Counted from the stretch's first letter, positions 7,740-15,333 are shown. The stretch is DNA of 30,000 nucleotides from Symbiodinium natans (GCA_905221605.1 CAJNDS010000661.1:1-30000); one strand, 5' to 3'. Numbers and translations are program-made. Notes: a model not told the origin generated them from the sequence alone.

Positions 7740-10169
7740 CTAAGGACCATCTCCAGGTTCGACTTCAGGAGGTCCAGGATCCACAAGGGCTGCCTTGGGC
7801 TTCACGTTCTTGGTATGCAAAAACGAGTCCTCTGCATACACCAGGCGGCCATCGTCCACCGAGTTGCTCAAGCCCAGGTACACTCCCTCGACCCATCTAG
7901 GCTCAAACTCCCTTCGAACCGTTTTCCCTCCTGAGGCGAAAGGTCTCCGCTTCACCATCACCTTAGCTCCAAACGTCGTTGCCAGCTTTGACACCTGTGA
8001 CAACGCTTTGGCCCGTTGTTGTGCCGCCACTGCTTCAGCTGCACATGGCCAGAACTTCAGGTCCAACCTCGCCGATGCCAAGGCTGTCCTAGCTCGCTGC
8101 TTGATTGTCTTGATGGCCGCCTCAGCGCCACCATTTCCCTGAGGTATTCCGGGCACACTTGTAGTCACCCGAATCGCTTGACCATGCAGCCATTGCACCA
8201 AGCCCTTGCTGGTGAACTGTGCTGCCTTGTCCGAGTGGAAACGAAGCACAGGAAGGTTCAGGTTCCTGAGGTAGAGGACAATTCCCTGCACCACACTGGC
8301 CACAGTGCTTCCCTTGATGTCGGCCAGCCCATGTGCAAACAAGAGATTGGCTTCCTTCGGCGCCTTCACATCCTCCGGAATTTCTCTTGGCCTAGTCCCA
8401 ACCACTATCTCCTTATCAGGGTCTTCAGCCTGCTCTGGATCAGGTACAGGACCATCATCAAGTAGATCCGGCTCGTAGTCATCCCAGTCGATCCCCTCCT
8501 CTTCGACCAAACCAACACCACCTCCTTCGTCTTCTGCAAACGGGTCTGCTTCACCCTCAGGCACCTCCACCTCAGGGTCATCCGCAGTCTCCTCCAGCTC
8601 GTTGGTGATGTAGGACTCCGGTAAAGTGTACTTTGCGACCAGCATGTAGCGAAGATTGCGGTTTCGCTCCTGACGCCCCCTTCCATGTGGGTTTACCCCC
8701 AAGGTGCGGAAGGGGCCAGCGATATCGATGTTCAGGACAAACAAACTCGGGTGGGATACTCGCCGGTGCTGATGTCCTGTCGCACCGTACGTGGTGCATT
8801 GCAAGCAGTCTCTTCGTGCCGGGTAGTGACCCGATTTGACGTGGTCTCGCCACTGCTCCTGCGACATGGCTCTGAGAGTCGCAGGGTCCACGACAAAGTC
8901 ACCCCGGGATACCACCTCCAACACCACTCGCTTCAATCCTGAGGCCAAACCACCATCTGAGACTTCTCTTCCCATTGGCTCCCCAGGTTGCACCCGCTTG
9001 TCCTTTAAGACCTCCATGTTGTAGTTGGTGATGATCTCGGTAGGCCTCGTCACTGCCAATCCAAGTGCTCCTTGATCACAAAGCACCCGATCCATTGCAG
9101 TCGCCACCAAGAACCTTTCCCCCAACCTCACTTGGTGCTGCCCATAGCTGTACTCACCCCAGTTCAGGTTTCGCTCTGGTCCCGACCACACAAAACCAGT
9201 CTTCTCCTCAGGGTGCTTCGACGCAAGCCTCGCCAAGCAGTACAGCAACTTCACCTGGGCAGACTTCACGAAGACGGCCTCATCCTGAGCAGGCCCATGT
9301 GCCCCACCGGCCACAATGCATTTCAGCTTGCCCTTGACCGCAGCCCATAGCAAGGCCTGGTAGACATCCTGCTCAATGTTACCAGCCACCTTCAACACCA
9401 TACGTCCCTCCTGCTCCAGGACCTTCAGGAATCCGTCCTCATTCTCATGGGCAGGAAGGTGCAGGATCCACTCGGGCGCCTGCAAGAAGGACTTCTTGAC
9501 TCGTCGAGGAAGTGGAAGGGCCTTCAGGTAGTCCCAACCCTTTGCCAGGTTCAACTCCACACACAACCTTGTCCTCAAAGCTTCAGGTAGCTCCCCAAAC
9601 ACAGGCCCCATCAACGCCTTCCAGAGAGCATTTCTCGATCCTGAAGCCACATAGTCGTCGAGATGCGTAGTCCACGGTGCAGTGTTAGCGCCCACCTTCA
9701 GGGCCTCCAGCTTCATCTGCAAGGTTTGCGCCTCATCTCGAAAACCTTGAAGCTTGGCGTTCTCCACCTGCTCGATGATCTTGTCCGCCTCTGCCATGGT
9801 AAGCTCCGGACATCCAGCCTTCACGCTGGTTCGCAGCACCCCAAGTGTTGGGTGCACAATCTTCAAGCCCTTTCGTCCCCAAGATATCTCGCAACCAGCA
9901 CGAACGAGGTCTCCCATGGGCAACAAAGGCTGAGTCGTTGTAGACGGTGTGAGTATAGATCCCGCTGGCGTCTGGTAGAGCTGAGTCCTCTCGTTGTTGG
10001 CCAGCACCACACTCACCTGGTTTGCATCCTGAAGCTCATGAGGATCTCGAGGTTGTCGAAGAATGTTCGTAGCCCCAGAGTCAATGAGCACCGTTGGCAC
10101 ATCCAATTCTGCCTTGAACATCCGAGGATCTCCTCCACGAGGTCGCACCACCACGTCTTCAACCCTCAA
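7740..10169 (-). CDS. pol: Pol part 1: aspartic protease, central alpha/beta region, integrase
   Basis: 809 residues counted from TTG at 10169; there is no ATG, so this is a frameshifted continuation of Gag. Protease: residues ~20-115 with the catalytic motif LIDSGATN (Asp30). Residues ~225-330 form an alpha/beta stretch (WILHL, MVLKVAG, VYQALLWAAVKG, CIVAGGAHGP) that copia elements normally lack; it may be a decayed methyltransferase-like Rossmann unit, which is uncertain. Integrase: compact zinc motif H443-x4-H448-x6-C455-x2-C458, then the catalytic triad D482, D647, E683. The second and third acidic residues are exactly 35 apart (DD35E), with IPQGNGGAE before the Glu. The first pair is 164 residues apart because of an Asp/Glu-rich insertion (~518-605). 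A chromo-like or GKGGY domain is not evident. The frame stops at TAG 7740-7742, and the next frame takes over by a one-base shift. Confidence 0.93.
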   Translation of the reverse strand: MRVEDVVVRPRGGDPRMFKAELDVPTVLIDSGATNILRQPRDPHELQDANQVSVVLANNERTQLYQTPAGSILTPSTTTQPLLPMGDLVRAGCEISWGRKGLKIVHPTLGVLRTSVKAGCPELTMAEADKIIEQVENAKLQGFRDEAQTLQMKLEALKVGANTAPWTTHLDDYVASGSRNALWKALMGPVFGELPEALRTRLCVELNLAKGWDYLKALPLPRRVKKSFLQAPEWILHLPAHENEDGFLKVLEQEGRMVLKVAGNIEQDVYQALLWAAVKGKLKCIVAGGAHGPAQDEAVFVKSAQVKLLYCLARLASKHPEEKTGFVWSGPERNLNWGEYSYGQHQVRLGERFLVATAMDRVLCDQGALGLAVTRPTEIITNYNMEVLKDKRVQPGEPMGREVSDGGLASGLKRVVLEVVSRGDFVVDPATLRAMSQEQWRDHVKSGHYPARRDCLQCTTYGATGHQHRRVSHPSLFVLNIDIAGPFRTLGVNPHGRGRQERNRNLRYMLVAKYTLPESYITNELEETADDPEVEVPEGEADPFAEDEGGGVGLVEEEGIDWDDYEPDLLDDGPVPDPEQAEDPDKEIVVGTRPREIPEDVKAPKEANLLFAHGLADIKGSTVASVVQGIVLYLRNLNLPVLRFHSDKAAQFTSKGLVQWLHGQAIRVTTSVPGIPQGNGGAEAAIKTIKQRARTALASARLDLKFWPCAAEAVAAQQRAKALSQVSKLATTFGAKVMVKRRPFASGGKTVRREFEPRWVEGVYLGLSNSVDDGRLVYAEDSFLHTKNVKPKAALVDPGPPEVEPGDGP

Positions 10170-11127
10170 GGCTCTTCTCCGCCTTGAGGTGCTGCTGGTA
10201 CTGCATGACAGTGGCCAACGTAGGCGACGTGTCGACCATCAACGTGTTCTTGACCAGGGATGTCCTGAATGCAGCGTCTGCATTCTTCTGCAGCACGCCT
10301 GCCACGATCACCGACAGCCCTCTAGCCAAGATCATCGGATCTGGGCAAGTGACAGCGATACCTTGAGCTCGCTGCATCCATCTCTCCCACTGACGCAAGG
10401 CCCGCACTGCCTGCTCTGCATCTGCCGCCTTGGTAGTCTCCGTCAACGACTTCAGGAGGTGCAGCTTCTCGGACTCGCCCCCCGGGCAGTACTGAACATA
10501 CAGCCGGTAGACGATCTTCACCGCACTGCGAGTACACTGCCTCGCCACCAAGTCTCTCCGGACTTCCGGTGCCAATGCTGCCAGCAACATTCCAGCAGCT
10601 CGGGCATTGACACGAGCGTACCGCCCGTCGTCCAAATCCATTCCAGAGGGCCCTTGCATAGCCAACCTCTGGTAGGGCGTACTTGCCACCCACTTAGCGT
10701 AGTGCAACGAGACCTCACTCTTGACGGCCTCCCACCAAGCACCACTTCCATCACTGAGGTCTCGCATCGGCCCGTCAATCAGCTCCATCCAGTCTTGAAT
10801 GACGACCGGGCTATCCTCAGCGCCAGGAGGATCCAATGCCGGCAAAGCTGCAATCCCAGGCTTCACCTGCTCCGGCTGACCCACCTTCTGGTTCATCATG
10901 TTCAGGGGTAGCTGCGCCTGCTGGAGCTGCTGGATACCTGCGGCCAGCATTCCAACCAGTCCCGGCTGATCTCCGATCCCTCCACCAAACGAGGAACCGC
11001 CCACATTTCCAGCCCCAGAACCAGCCGACTGGTTCGGGCCACGAGTTGCACTCTTCGGCAACTCCCCTGCACTTTGCGGTCCACCTCCATACGCTTGAGG
11101 ACCTCCAGGTGCTTGAGGAGCTCCCCT
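10159..11127 (-). CDS. gag: Gag, C-terminal capsid-like domain (copia-type)
   Basis: Second half of Gag. The reading frame is open from 11544, but the part before about 11127 is out-of-frame repeat, so the start given is where sense begins; there is no ATG, because it continues the upstream segment. A Gly/Gln-rich linker leads to an all-alpha region of about 210 residues (10797-10162). It begins DWMELIDGPMRDLSDGSGAW and includes WWEAVKSEVS, LAPEVRRDLVARQ and ALRQWERWMQRAQG. Helical content, length and position fit the copia Gag capsid family. No CCHC zinc knuckle is present anywhere in Gag. The stop (10159) overlaps the start of the pol frame, which is +1 relative to it. Confidence 0.8.
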   Translation of the reverse strand, partial: RGAPQAPGGPQAYGGGPQSAGELPKSATRGPNQSAGSGAGNVGGSSFGGGIGDQPGLVGMLAAGIQQLQQAQLPLNMMNQKVGQPEQVKPGIAALPALDPPGAEDSPVVIQDWMELIDGPMRDLSDGSGAWWEAVKSEVSLHYAKWVASTPYQRLAMQGPSGMDLDDGRYARVNARAAGMLLAALAPEVRRDLVARQCTRSAVKIVYRLYVQYCPGGESEKLHLLKSLTETTKAADAEQAVRALRQWERWMQRAQGIAVTCPDPMILARGLSVIVAGVLQKNADAAFRTSLVKNTLMVDTSPTLATVMQYQQHLKAEKSLEG

Positions 11128-11549
11128 CCAGGTAGCTGAAAACCTTGTGGAACTTGAGGAACGCCAGGTAGCTGAGGACCATGTGGACCACGTGGACCTC
11201 CCGAAACGCCAGGTAGCTGAGGATCTTGTAGACCTCCCGAACCACCATGTAGCTGAGGCCCTTGTAGACCTCCCGAAACACCATGTAGCTAAGGAGGACC
11301 TCCCAAACCACCAAGAAGCTGAGGACCTTGTGGACCTCCCGAAACGCCTGGTAGCTGAGGACCATGTGGACCTCCCGAACCACCAGGAAGCTGAGGACCT
11401 TGAGGAACTTGAGGAACGCCAGCTCCGCTCCTGAAAGACCACCTTGTGCTCGAGATGTCCCGTGAAGTGAGCTACCTCCTCCATGAGGTACTCCGTGAAG
11501 TGGATCATCCCCTGGCACCTGAGGACCTCCTGGAACTCGACCAACTCCC
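11127..11549 (-). repeat. Gag hinge: degenerate 36-bp (12-residue) Pro/Gly/Gln repeats with frameshifts and a stop
   Basis: Tandem, imperfect 36-bp units between about 11178 and 11414 that read, in the presumed frame, as GPQLPGVSGGPQ-like 12-mers. Following protein sense, the frame shifts near GGG 11547-11549, returns near CC 11425-11426, meets an amber codon (TAG, 11289-11291) where sister units have CAG, and shifts again at GGGG 11123-11126. Each shift is one base in a short G/C run. One unit also lacks an in-frame 6 bp near the amber codon. A second minus-strand frame and one plus-strand frame stay open throughout because of the repeat composition; I regard those as shadows. The hinge probably links the N-terminal coiled coil to the capsid-like domain. 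Confidence 0.7.
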
Positions 11550-12560
11550 TGCTCGGCCTCGCCCAGACTGTTTTCCAAAACCAGCATTCATCAGCTCTTG
11601 TGCCTGTCGTCGCAAAGCCACCACCTCGGTCTGCACCTGGTCTCTGCGATCCCTCATGTACTGTCCCAGCTGACGTTGCACTTCAACCCGAATTTCTGAC
11701 GACCCCGTAGACCCTTGCGACGCTTGTTCTCCATGAAGTAAAGGTCCACGAGAAGGCCAACTGTTCATTCTCTCCACCGCCCTCTGGTCAAACAACGCGG
11801 AGTGACCCCCACCTTCCACGTGCTGGGTCATCACCTGGAGCTCTTCCGGCGGGGAGAAATTCCAAGGCGATTGCCTGGCTGCCGACTGCGGTGTTGCTGC
11901 TACGGCTGCTGCTCTGCTGCTGTGGCTGCGGGGCGTTCCCGGGGCCTGATTGGGTGTTAGTCCTAAAGACCCTAACATCCTATCCCCTAAACCACCACCA
12001 CCAGTCGTCGTCGCTCGCAGAAAGTCTGTCAGCCTTGTCATCCATCCATATGCGCCCGTTCCAGTCTGGACATACCTCATCTCCAGCCCAGTTGTACGCG
12101 ACGCAGCTGTCGGCGAACCAGCATTCGCAGTGCCTTCCACGGCGGTCTGCACCATCTGCACTGCACCAAATCCTTCGGCTGCCACTGCAGTCTCCAAGCC
12201 ACCATTGCTGGACTCCAAAACCCTATGTTGCTCCACCACTGGCCAGTTGTCATTGACCTGCTCCATCTCCAGGCCACCAGGAACACCAGGGTCTCCACTG
12301 CCCAGCACACCACTATTTGTCTGCCCATCGGCAACAGCAGGTGTACTCAGGTCTCCACCCTGAACCGGTCCCACAACAACTGCACCAGTCCCAATTGCAC
12401 CAGCACCATCTGTACCAGCACCAACTGTCAAAGATCCGTAGTTCGGCCCAGCTGTCTCACCAACCAGCGTAGGGGAACTCAATAATCCAGCGGTTGCGCC
12501 CAGGCCGCTTGGGCTCATAACCTCAAGAGCGCGGGGCTCTTGAGGTCCAGCAAACGACAT
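11505..12560 (-). CDS. gag: Gag, N-terminal part (copia-type), frame-broken
   Basis: Structural protein of the retrotransposon particle, N-terminal half. The frame is open from within the 5' LTR. The first ATG is at 12560 in U5 and the next, at 12518, lies inside the primer-binding site; either could start Gag, and neither is decided by the sequence. The product begins with a Gly/Ala/Ser/Thr-rich low-complexity stretch. It then has an ordered part with a WPSRGPLL motif and a basic, Gln/Arg-rich segment that looks like a coiled coil (VQRQLGQYMRDRRDQVQTE). The meaningful frame is lost near 11547-11549, a GGG run; beyond it the same frame runs into a stop at 11505. Coding appears to continue in a neighbouring frame into the Pro/Gly/Gln hinge. 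Identified by position and composition; no Gag family signature is decisive. Confidence 0.75.
   Translation of the reverse strand: MSFAGPQEPRALEVMSPSGLGATAGLLSSPTLVGETAGPNYGSLTVGAGTDGAGAIGTGAVVVGPVQGGDLSTPAVADGQTNSGVLGSGDPGVPGGLEMEQVNDNWPVVEQHRVLESSNGGLETAVAAEGFGAVQMVQTAVEGTANAGSPTAASRTTGLEMRYVQTGTGAYGWMTRLTDFLRATTTGGGGLGDRMLGSLGLTPNQAPGTPRSHSSRAAAVAATPQSAARQSPWNFSPPEELQVMTQHVEGGGHSALFDQRAVERMNSWPSRGPLLHGEQASQGSTGSSEIRVEVQRQLGQYMRDRRDQVQTEVVALRRQAQELMNAGFGKQSGRGRAGSWSSSRRSSGARG
12507..12522 (-). other. Primer-binding site: initiator tRNA-Met anticodon arm (half-tRNA type)
   Basis: The element strand directly after the 5' LTR reads GGTTATGAGCCCAAGC. Its complement contains GGGCTCATAACC, which matches the anticodon stem-loop of initiator tRNA-Met (anticodon CAT, with the three G:C pairs typical of initiators and T33 as in yeast). 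Drosophila copia and yeast Ty5 prime from an internal initiator-tRNA fragment ending in the anticodon arm rather than from the tRNA 3' end, and the position beside the LTR agrees with that mode. No match to a tRNA 3' end is seen at this place. The host tRNA sequence is not available here. Confidence 0.85.
12523..12543 (-). other. U5-terminal hairpin beside the primer-binding site
   Basis: Perfect 8-bp inverted repeat TCAAGAGC / GCTCTTGA with a 5-nt loop, forming the last 21 nt of the 5' LTR and touching the primer-binding site. In the genomic RNA it would be a stable stem immediately 5' of the primer site, comparable in position to the U5 stems of retroviruses. The duplicate in the 3' LTR is at 2460-2480. 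Confidence 0.7.
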
Positions 12561-12858
12561 GGCAGCTTGGAGGCTTGTGCTTGGCTCTGGCTCGGCTTGT
12601 ACTCCTTGTACGAACACCGCTTCACCACCAGAGGCCACTTTTCCTCACACTGCAGCACCGAAGTCCATCGGCCAGTCGAGCGGTCCTACCCTACCACAGA
12701 AAGGGCGACCACACAACACGCCACAAAGGCACAACAACATGCGACCTGTTGCCTGCATGTCTGTGCTGCAACTGCTTCTTGTTCCGACTTTGCCTACGGC
12801 ATGTCCTGGAACCACAAAGCCAAAGCAACAGGTGCATCTCATTCCACACCTTTCATCA
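12523..12858 (-). repeat. 5' LTR of the copia element
   Basis: A 336-bp direct repeat of 2460-2795 at constant offset 10063. It should hold the promoter (U3) and the start of the genomic RNA. The minus-strand reading frame of Gag is open through its last 116 nt, with an in-frame ATG at 12560 only 38 nt before the U5 end. The LTR may therefore contribute the first residues of Gag, if transcription starts upstream of that ATG. Confidence 0.95.
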
Positions 12859-12863
12859 TAGGG
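12859..12863. repeat. Target-site duplication, right copy (TAGGG)
   Basis: TAGGG follows the terminal CA of the right LTR directly, then the sequence continues as TTTAGGG repeats. It pairs with 2455-2459. The insertion therefore went into a telomere-like array. Confidence 0.75.
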
Positions 12864-12896
12864 TTTAGGGTTTAGGGTTTAGGGTTGAGGGTTTAA
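12864..12896 (+). repeat. TTTAGGG array interrupted by the retrotransposon (right part)
   Basis: Continuation in the same orientation and register of the array ending at 2459. It degenerates into TTGAGGG. Confidence 0.9.
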
Positions 12897-12944
12897 GCAA
12901 CAAAACGCAACTCAGCTACGTGGCTCAGCATGCAAAAGCTTGAG

Positions 12945-13127
12945 CCCTAAAACCCACACCTCTAACCTCCCTTGAACCCTAAACCCCGAAACCTTGAAGC
13001 CTTCCTTGAACCCTAAGTCCTAAACCCCGAAGACCTTGAACCCTCCCTTGAACTCAACCCTAAACCCTAAACCCTAAACCCTCAACCCTGAACCCTAAAC
13101 CCTAAACCTTAAACCCTAAACCCTATT
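12945..13127 (-). repeat. Degenerate CCCTAAA / CCTTGAA array
   Basis: Mixed units, several of the form CCCTTGAA, with a purer CCCTAAA stretch at 13057-13125. Confidence 0.9.
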
Positions 13128-13196
13128 CTGGAGCCGCGGGACCCCAAAAGCCGCGCAGCGTTGCAGCAGCTGCTGGCAGTCCTCCGACTTTTGGGT

Positions 13197-13445
13197 CTAA
13201 GGTTTAGGGCCTTTAAGGTTTAGGGTTTAGGGTTTAGGGTTGAGGGTTTAGGGTTTAGGGTTTAGGGTTTAGGGTTTAGGGTTTAGGGTTTAGGGTTTAG
13301 GGTTTAGGGTTTAGGGTTTAGGGTTTAGGGTTTAGGGTTTAGGGTTTAGGGTTTAGGGGTTAGGGGTTAGGGGTTAGCGTTTAGGGTTTAGGGTTTAGGG
13401 TTTAGGGCTTGGGGTTTAGGGTTTAGGGTTTAGGGCTTAGGGCTT
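13197..13445 (+). repeat. TTTAGGG array
   Basis: Contains a perfect run of about 115 bp (13245-13359), then TTAGGGG and GCTTAGG variants. Confidence 0.97.
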
Positions 13446-13590
13446 AGGTCCCAAACATCCCCAAACCCCCTAAACTTCCTGAACCCCCCAACCCCCTTAA
13501 ACCCCGCTGAACCCGAAACAAACCCTAAACCCTAAACCCTAAACCCTAAACCCCCAAACCCGAAACCCCCTAAACCCGAAACCCAGTCTG
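13446..13590 (-). repeat. Degenerate CCCTAAA / CCCCGAA array
   Basis: Opposite orientation to both neighbours; units of 7-10 nt. Confidence 0.9.
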
Positions 13591-13663
13591 CAGGCCGGCA
13601 CCTCGGAGGAAGCTTTCTCGAGGCCATTGACACAGATTGCCTTCAGCAACGTGGCCTGGGCTC

Positions 13664-13819
13664 AGAGTTTAGAGTTTAGAGTTTAGGGTTTTGGGTTTAG
13701 GGTTTAGGGTTTAGGGTTTAGGGTTTAGGGTTTAGGGTTTAGGGTTTAGGGTTTAGGGTTTAGGGTTTAGGGTTTAGGGTTTAGGGTTTAGGGTTTAGGG
13801 TTTAGGGTTTAGGGTTTAG
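13664..13819 (+). repeat. TTTAGGG array
   Basis: Begins with three GTTTAGA units, then about 127 bp of perfect 7-mers. Confidence 0.97.
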
Positions 13820-13924
13820 CCCCGAAGGTGAACGTGCAAACTTTCTGGACAAGCATGCGTGTTCATTCGACCTGCGCCGGTATCAACAAATGGACCGATC
13901 AGTGTTTCTTTCGCACATGACACT

Positions 13925-13970
13925 AGACCCAAGAGTAACCTAGGAACAAAAAAGGGCGCCTCTTTTGGTT
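13925..13970 (+). repeat. Dispersed repeat R1, copy 1
   Basis: Begins AGACCCAAGAGTAACCTAGG and is related to 29884-29929, 16 kb away. Lies in the unique spacer 13820-14080, which has no gene. Confidence 0.7.
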
Positions 13971-14080
13971 TAAGGGGGGCTTAGAACGGAACCTGAACCC
14001 CTAAAAACAAGGGAATAAGAGGCTATAGAGCCCACCCTGCGACCTACTGTAGGACATTTGTTGGCTCGCGCGAATGGCAA

Positions 14081-14168
14081 CCCTAAAACCTAAAACCTAA
14101 ACCCTAAACCCTAAACCCTAAACCCAAAACCCAAAACCCTAAACCCTAAACCCTAAACCCTAAACCCT
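14081..14168 (-). repeat. CCCTAAA array
   Basis: About twelve units with two CCCAAAA variants. Confidence 0.95.
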
Positions 14169-14217
14169 CCCCCCACCTGCACAGCAGAGGATCCTTCTCG
14201 CTCCCTTCCCTGGAGCC

Positions 14218-14300
14218 GAGTTTAGGGTTTGGGGCTTGTAAGGTCCAGGGTTTAGCGACTTTAAACCCTAAACCCTAAACCCTAAACCCTAAACCCTCCC
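14218..14300. repeat. Short TTTAGGG and CCCTAAA arrays facing each other
   Basis: A decayed + unit group at 14218-14255 is followed by five CCCTAAA units at 14264-14298. Confidence 0.8.
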
Positions 14301-14304
14301 TAGT

Positions 14305-14410
14305 TGCGGGCTTGAGGGTTTGAGGAGTTGGAGGAGTTGAGGGGTTCTAGGAGTTGAGGGGTTCGCGGAGTTGAGGGGTTGAGGGGTTGAGGGGTTGAGG
14401 GTTCGGTTAG
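14305..14410 (+). repeat. Variant array, TTGAGGGG units
   Basis: Locally homogeneous 8-mer variant, partly as GAGTTGAGGGGTTC-like longer units. Confidence 0.85.
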
Positions 14411-14464
14411 GTTTTGGAGCTTGGGGAGCGTGCGGAGATGGAATCTCGCTAGGGTCTAGTATTT

Positions 14465-14545
14465 TTGGGTTTAGGGTTAGGGTTTAGGGTTTAGAGGTTA
14501 GGGGTTTGGGGTTGGGGTTTAGGGTTTAGGGTTTGGGAGGTTTAG
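14465..14545 (+). repeat. Degenerate TTTAGGG array
   Basis: Mixed TTTAGGG, TTAGAGG and TTTGGGG. The spacer 14546-14805 after it is unique, with no gene. Confidence 0.85.
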
Positions 14546-14805
14546 GGGATTGGGGCCAAGGGATATATCTAGGGGTTTGGCTCTCAAGGGTGCGCGCGGG
14601 CAGAATACGCTGCAGAATCCGAAGACCTCTCCCGGCCGAATCAAGGGATTAAGACTCATACCCCTAAGGTTGTACCCCTACAGGGTTCTCTTCATACACG
14701 CCGAGTATGGCCCGTATATTCCCTCATGATCTTTAAATACACCCTAAGCCCGAAGATCCCAAGTCGGTGATTCAACTCGTCATCCTCTCCCCCTAAGGCC
14801 GAAAA

Positions 14806-15190
14806 CAACCCTAAACCCTAAACCCGAAACCCTAAACCCCAAACCCCAAATCCTAAACCCTAAACCCCATAGCCCTAGCAACCCTAAACCTTCCCTAAAT
14901 CCCAAACCCCTAAGCCCTAAACCCCTAAACTCTAAACCCCTAAACCCCAAACCCTAAAGACCCCTAAGCCCCGAAACCCCCCAAAACCCTAAACCCCCCA
15001 AGCCCTCCTACAGCCCCAAAGCCTGAACCCTCACAGCCCCGGATCCCACAACTCGGGATTCTCCACCCCCTCAACCCCAATAACTCTTATAAATCGCCAA
15101 CCTTGAGCCCTATAAACCTGTAACCCCAACCCCTAGAACCCCAAGCCCTATGTGAATCCTAAACCCGAGTCCGCTCCCCATAGCCCCTAA
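14806..15190 (-). repeat. Long degenerate CCCTAAA-derived region
   Basis: Nearly 400 bp of decayed CCCTAAA, CCCCTAAA and CCCAAAC units grading into unrelated C-rich sequence. A G-rich run lies just beyond, at 15230-15252. Confidence 0.85.
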
Positions 15191-15333
15191 ACCCCACCAG
15201 CCTCGAAGCGATTCGCAGGCTTCACCTGGCGGGGGGGGAGGGGGGGGAGGGGTGGTTTGAGGCAGGTTCGGGAAGTTGAGGTTAAGGTTTAAGAGCTTAG
15301 GGTTTGGTGTTTGGGGTTTAGCTGGCTTAACTA

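Larger units (their letters stand above)
2460..12858 (-). mobile_element. Ty1/copia-type LTR retrotransposon, complete, minus strand
   Basis: A 10.4-kb element bounded by two 336-bp direct repeats, with every structural landmark in place. A 5-bp duplication TAGGG flanks it. A primer-binding site abuts the 5' LTR (right end of the window copy), and a polypurine tract abuts the 3' LTR (left end). The minus strand encodes, in order, Gag, protease, integrase, reverse transcriptase and RNase H. Integrase before reverse transcriptase is the diagnostic gene order of Ty1/copia (Pseudoviridae-like) elements, as opposed to Ty3/gypsy. At 10.4 kb it is about twice a typical copia element. The extra length lies in a central region between protease and integrase, an acidic insertion in integrase, an oxygenase-like domain before reverse transcriptase, and a C-terminal extension with a transmembrane helix. 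The frame is broken at several points, so this copy as read could not make a full polyprotein. Confidence 0.96.

Noticed and set aside
11147-11434. Plus-strand 95-codon frame with Val-Ala-Glu-Asp-Leu repeats
   Set aside because: Antisense reading of the Gag hinge repeats; repeats of 36 bp keep several frames open.
14806-15190. CRISPR-like array
   Set aside because: Repeat units are 7-8 nt telomere-like motifs without fixed spacers, in a eukaryotic context.
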